Positions 5,152 through 8,191 of a stretch of DNA of 8,191 bases are shown in pieces; position 1 is the stretch's first letter, and each line of letters starts with the position of its first letter. The notes beneath the pieces are model-generated. The model worked only from the letters and a program-made list of their open reading frames with translations, was not told the origin of the DNA and did no database searches. The translations under genes were made by a program, and so were the position numbers. The stretch is from positions 1-8,191 of the forward strand of contig DFLI01000087.1 in NCBI GenBank assembly GCA_002373715.1, in the 5' to 3' direction. The stretch comes from Bacteroidales bacterium UBA3623. GTDB taxonomy: Bacteria; Bacteroidota; Bacteroidia; Bacteroidales; UBA932.

Positions 5152-7763
5152 ATTACCTCAATGTCGCCGGCGGGAATCCAGCCCTGGCGGCCGTCACCCA
5201 GCTCTATGTTGGTGTAGGAGCCCACGTTGTCCAAAATCTTCACGCGGGTGCCTTCGTGCAGGATAAAGAGGTCCACGGAGCCTTCGGCCGAGGGGGAACT
5301 CTTAACGGCCGATACGGGCCGCATCACAACGGCACGGTCCTGCGCAAGGGCCTCCTGGCGTTGCCACTGGGCAAAATCCCAGCCCAGGAAGGCAAGGATG
5401 ATGAAGGCAATGCCCACGAAGAAGCCCACGCGGCGGCGGCCCGGCGTAGAGCCCAGCAGATACATCAGGGCCATGGCCAGGGCGGCGGCCAGGAACACCA
5501 GGCAAAGCACGGCCCAGGTGTTGGAAGGCAGCAGGTAGCACATGGCGTGTCCCCACTGCTCGAAGAAAATCTCCGGCACTTCTTCAATGCGGTCCTGGGT
5601 AAGGCTGCGGGCGAATTCCAGGTTATAGCGAACATCCTTGTCGGAAGGATCCAGCTTGAGGGCGCGCTCGTACCAGAGGATGGCGGGACCCATCTCGCCG
5701 GTCTTAAAGTAGGCATTGCCCAGGTTGTAATACAGTTCCCGGGACATGAGCCCGGCGCTGCGAATCTCTTCCCAGTCCTTCACGGCCGATGCATAATCTC
5801 CCTGCGTATAGGCCGCCACACCGGCGTTCCAGAGGGAATCGGGGTAGGACAGGTTCTGGGCCTGAGAGGCCAGCGGGCTCAGCAGGAGCAGTAGGCCGAT
5901 AACGGCAGCCCCGGCGCTGCGGGAAGCGGGTTTTTTCATGGATGCGTCAATGGCGGTAATGGTGGAAACGGCCAGCTCGTAATGGGCGTTCATGGCCTCG
6001 TGGCCGGCATCGGGGGAGTAGCGGGCTTCCTCGCAGGCGGCCAGCAGGCCCGTGAAGTCCTGCGCCACTGTTTCGGGTACGCCTCCGGCTACTAGGGAGG
6101 CCTGGATATTCTCCTTATTCTGGTCGGCCATATCCATGGCCAGCTTGTCTCCCACAAAGCCTATGAGGGAGCGGTGAAGCTCTTCGTAGAAGGCCGTGTA
6201 CAGGTTCTTGTCCAGGAATTCCTTGGCCTGGGCCAGTCGTTTGAGCGCTTGGCGGGTGGCCTTGCGGCCCCGCGTACCCACCACATCGGCCCTTCTGGCG
6301 GCTACCTTGCGGAAGGCCAGCCAAATGCCGAATGCGGCAGCCAGCAGCACCAGGATGGTAACCACCCAAGGCGTTGAGTACACGAAGAAGCCCTTGTCCG
6401 TTCCCAGCGAGGTTTTGGTCTTGATGAAACGGATGTCTTCTCCCAGGTTCTTCACGCCCTTGCGGTCTACTACCAGCGTGGAGCCCTGGTCGGAAACGCC
6501 GGCGGGAGAAGCGGCCGAGCGGGCCACTCCCAGCGGCATAACGCCGGTGGAAACCGTATGGTACCGGCGCTGGTTCACGTCGTAGAAGCTGTACTGCACG
6601 GGGCCAATTTCAAACTGGCCGGGGCTGCGGGGAATGAAGGGATATTCGAAGGTCTTGGAACCGGAAGTCCCGCTCTTGTCGGTGTTTACGCTGGTTTTTA
6701 CGTCGTACACTTCAAAGTCCGGCGGGAAGTTAATCTTGGGGGCTTCCAGCAGGGCCACGTTGCCCTTTCCGGAAACCGTTACAATCAAGGAAGCGGCATC
6801 GTGCGTCTTGAGGGAATCCTTGCTCAGGTGGGCCTTCACCTGGAAATCTCCCACGCCGCCGCCAAAGGATGCGGGAGCATTGGAGGGCAGGGCTGATACA
6901 TGCACGGTGGGGGCTTTGGCCGATACCCGCTGACGCGTAGTTACATAGTCGCTGCCAAAGAAATCGTCAAAGATGGAACCGGTAGAGCGGCGCTGCTGCA
7001 CGTTCACCAGGCACACTACCTCGGCCGGGTCTATGTTCTGGTCTCCGGCCTTTTGCGGAATGAGCACCCAGCGGCGCAGAACGGCGCTGTTGTACATGGT
7101 TCCGTTCACCTGCTCGCGCTGAAATTCAATATTGTCCGGGGCCTCCACTTCCTGGCTCCAGAAGCCGTTGAAGGAAGGGAAGCGGACATTTTCAAAGCCT
7201 GCCAGATTGGTGCGGTGATAAATCTTGAGGGTGGCGGTGATGGGCTCTCCCACTACTACGGAAGTGCGGTTCAGGCTCAGGCGCATGAAGATATCGGCCT
7301 GGCCCGTTGAGGCTGTCTGGGCCTGCTCCTGGCTGCCCTGCGAAGAGCCCTGTCCGGCGGTGTTTCCGCCGGAGGAGGAGCCGTCGTCCACCACCTGAAT
7401 GGTAACGGACTTGGAGCGGATTTCATCTCCTTTGACGGTGGCCACTGCGGGCGGGATGGTGAGGCTGCCGGTTTTCTTGGCCTGCAGGATGTAGGTGTAG
7501 GAAGTCTGGGAAGAACGGGTGGTTTTGCCGTTAATCATCTGGACGCTGCGGGAAGTGCCCTTCTGGGGGCCCCATACCACCGTTATGTCGTCTCCGGCGT
7601 TCCACTGGAAGTCGGAGGGAGCATGCTCTCCTTCCACTATAAACACCAAGTTGAACCGTTCGGACAGTTCAACAATATTGTGCACTTCTACGCGAATGCT
7701 GGACTGGGCCCATGCGGCCCCGGTTACCAGTAAGGCGGTGAGGAGGGTTAACAGTCTTTTCAT
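5148..7763 (-). CDS. batD-batE: BatD-BatE fusion protein of the aerotolerance operon
   Basis: The 871-residue product joins two bat proteins that are usually encoded separately. The BatD part has a signal peptide (1-19, ending AWA before Gln20), periplasmic beta-rich domains to about 455 with a Ser/Gly/Gln linker near 128-155, a membrane helix at about 465-485 and a helical cytoplasmic segment to 608. The BatE part starts at Met609 with a second, signal-peptide-like segment (609-636). TPR helices follow at about 641-717 (LYYNLGNAYFKTGEMGPAI), then two membrane helices at about 749-770 and 779-797 separated by GRRRVG, and a C-terminal SH3-like domain at about 810-871. Bat proteins are linked to oxygen tolerance in Bacteroides, but their biochemical role is unsettled. 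The start is 3 bases after the batC stop. Confidence 0.88.
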   Translation of the reverse strand: MKRLLTLLTALLVTGAAWAQSSIRVEVHNIVELSERFNLVFIVEGEHAPSDFQWNAGDDITVVWGPQKGTSRSVQMINGKTTRSSQTSYTYILQAKKTGSLTIPPAVATVKGDEIRSKSVTIQVVDDGSSSGGNTAGQGSSQGSQEQAQTASTGQADIFMRLSLNRTSVVVGEPITATLKIYHRTNLAGFENVRFPSFNGFWSQEVEAPDNIEFQREQVNGTMYNSAVLRRWVLIPQKAGDQNIDPAEVVCLVNVQQRRSTGSIFDDFFGSDYVTTRQRVSAKAPTVHVSALPSNAPASFGGGVGDFQVKAHLSKDSLKTHDAASLIVTVSGKGNVALLEAPKINFPPDFEVYDVKTSVNTDKSGTSGSKTFEYPFIPRSPGQFEIGPVQYSFYDVNQRRYHTVSTGVMPLGVARSAASPAGVSDQGSTLVVDRKGVKNLGEDIRFIKTKTSLGTDKGFFVYSTPWVVTILVLLAAAFGIWLAFRKVAARRADVVGTRGRKATRQALKRLAQAKEFLDKNLYTAFYEELHRSLIGFVGDKLAMDMADQNKENIQASLVAGGVPETVAQDFTGLLAACEEARYSPDAGHEAMNAHYELAVSTITAIDASMKKPASRSAGAAVIGLLLLLSPLASQAQNLSYPDSLWNAGVAAYTQGDYASAVKDWEEIRSAGLMSRELYYNLGNAYFKTGEMGPAILWYERALKLDPSDKDVRYNLEFARSLTQDRIEEVPEIFFEQWGHAMCYLLPSNTWAVLCLVFLAAALAMALMYLLGSTPGRRRVGFFVGIAFIILAFLGWDFAQWQRQEALAQDRAVVMRPVSAVKSSPSAEGSVDLFILHEGTRVKILDNVGSYTNIELGDGRQGWIPAGDIEVI
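5856..5939 (-). other. Internal signal-peptide-like segment at the BatD-BatE junction
   Basis: Codons 609-636 of the fusion read as a complete signal peptide: Met-Lys-Lys, a short basic stretch, the hydrophobic core AAVIGLLLLLSPL and an ASQAQ ending that resembles a signal peptidase I site. This is what the start of a free-standing BatE would look like. In the fusion it probably acts as a membrane helix returning the chain to the periplasm. Internal initiation at this ATG, or cleavage after Ala, could still release a separate BatE; neither is shown by sequence alone. Confidence 0.7.
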
Positions 7764-7766
7764 ACG

Positions 7767-8191
7767 CTACCAATTCTTTTCCTTCTGACGGGATTTGAGG
7801 GCCTCGGCCTTCTTCTCGTCCACTTTTTCCTGGGTCTGCTTTTCTTTTTCCTGGATGGCCTGCAGCATCTGCTGGGCCTGCTGGGGACTTATCTGCGGCT
7901 GCTGCTGTTGTTGCTGCTGCTGGCCCTTCTTGTTATCCTGGTTATTCTGGTTCTGCTGGTCCTGATTCTGGTTCTGGTCCTGCTGATCCTGATTTTGGTC
8001 TTGGTTCTGGTCCTGATTCTGATCTTGGTTTTGATCCTGATTCTGGTCCTGGTTTTGGTTCTGATCCTGGTTCTGCTGTTGCTCCTGCAGTTTGTTGCGG
8101 GCATACAGGTAATTTTCCTTGGCGTCCAGGTCTTCCGGGGTGCGTCGCAGGCATTCCTTGAACATGTTCACGGCCGTTTGCCAGTCTTCCT
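7767..8191 (-). CDS. batC: BatC-like TPR protein with a Gln/Asp/Asn-rich tract, C-terminal part
   Basis: The 5' end lies beyond the right edge; about 141 C-terminal codons are visible and the frame is open to the boundary. No start is assigned, since the GTG at 8171 is inside the domain. The visible part begins with the end of a TPR repeat (EDWQTAVNMFKECLRRTPED, then AKENYLYARNKLQ), as in BatC and related proteins. A long tract of Gln alternating with Asp or Asn follows, then eight consecutive Gln, and a charged helical tail rich in Glu, Lys and Gln (likely coiled coil) ending in KNW. The stop lies 3 bases before the batD-batE start, supporting one operon. The batC assignment relies mainly on position and TPR content. 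Confidence 0.8.
   Translation of the reverse strand, partial: EDWQTAVNMFKECLRRTPEDLDAKENYLYARNKLQEQQQNQDQNQNQDQNQDQNQDQNQDQNQDQNQDQQDQNQNQDQQNQNNQDNKKGQQQQQQQQPQISPQQAQQMLQAIQEKEKQTQEKVDEKKAEALKSRQKEKNW
7899..8081 (-). repeat. QDQN-type low-complexity repeat in batC
   Basis: The tract encodes about 60 residues made almost only of Gln, Asp and Asn: repeated Gln-Asp-Gln-Asn units, then a Gln-only run preceded by NKKG. At DNA level it is a degenerate 12-base repeat in which CAG/CAA, GAC/GAT and AAC/AAT are mixed. It could expand or contract by slippage or recombination. The protein segment should be disordered and resembles prion-like Q/N-rich sequences, though with regular acidic residues. Confidence 0.9.

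Noticed and set aside
7899..8081. CRISPR array or intergenic tandem repeat
   Set aside because: The periodic sequence lies wholly inside an open coding frame and encodes a regular Gln/Asp/Asn pattern with no spacers, so it is a protein low-complexity tract.
8169..8171. GTG as a start codon for the partial BatC-like gene
   Set aside because: The frame stays open to the window edge and the upstream codons (EDWQTA) continue the TPR helix, so this is an internal valine and the true start lies outside the window.

Overview
The window looks like chromosomal core DNA from a member of the Bacteroidota, most likely the order Bacteroidales. Three things point there. The aerotolerance (bat) genes are present. 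An exbB-exbD-tonB set runs into rluB and era. Both readable promoters match the Bacteroidota form (TTG or TTTG, about 20 bases, TAnnTTTG), and the genes lack Shine-Dalgarno spacing. The sequence is G+C-rich outside the promoters, with uniform codon use. I see no mobile element, phage gene, tRNA, rRNA or CRISPR array.

Layout from left to right: (1) Positions 1-3616, all on the minus strand, form one tightly packed operon read exbB -> exbD -> tonB -> rluB -> era, with era cut off by the left edge. The first three genes form a Ton-type motor that uses the proton gradient to power outer-membrane transport. The last two act on ribosomal RNA and ribosome assembly. (2) Positions 3617-3789 are a divergent control region with two back-to-back promoters and a cluster of short inverted repeats in the predicted exbB leader. 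(3) Positions 3790-5151 on the plus strand hold a cytoplasmic M20-family metallo-dipeptidase with its own promoter. (4) Positions 5148-8191 on the minus strand hold the distal end of a bat operon: the C-terminal part of a BatC-like TPR protein with a long Gln/Asp/Asn tract, then one 871-codon gene that joins a complete BatD to a complete BatE.

The most unusual item is the BatD-BatE fusion. It keeps the BatE signal peptide as an internal hydrophobic segment, and the predicted topology still places every domain where the separate proteins would put it. The fusion gene and the convergent dipeptidase gene share one CTAG palindrome as their stop codons, leaving no room for a terminator between them. 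A 3.2-kb open frame on the plus strand opposite the exbB-rluB block is an antisense shadow and is not annotated as a gene. I found no wholly new system: the families are known, and the novelty lies in the fusion, the low-complexity segments and the gene arrangement.
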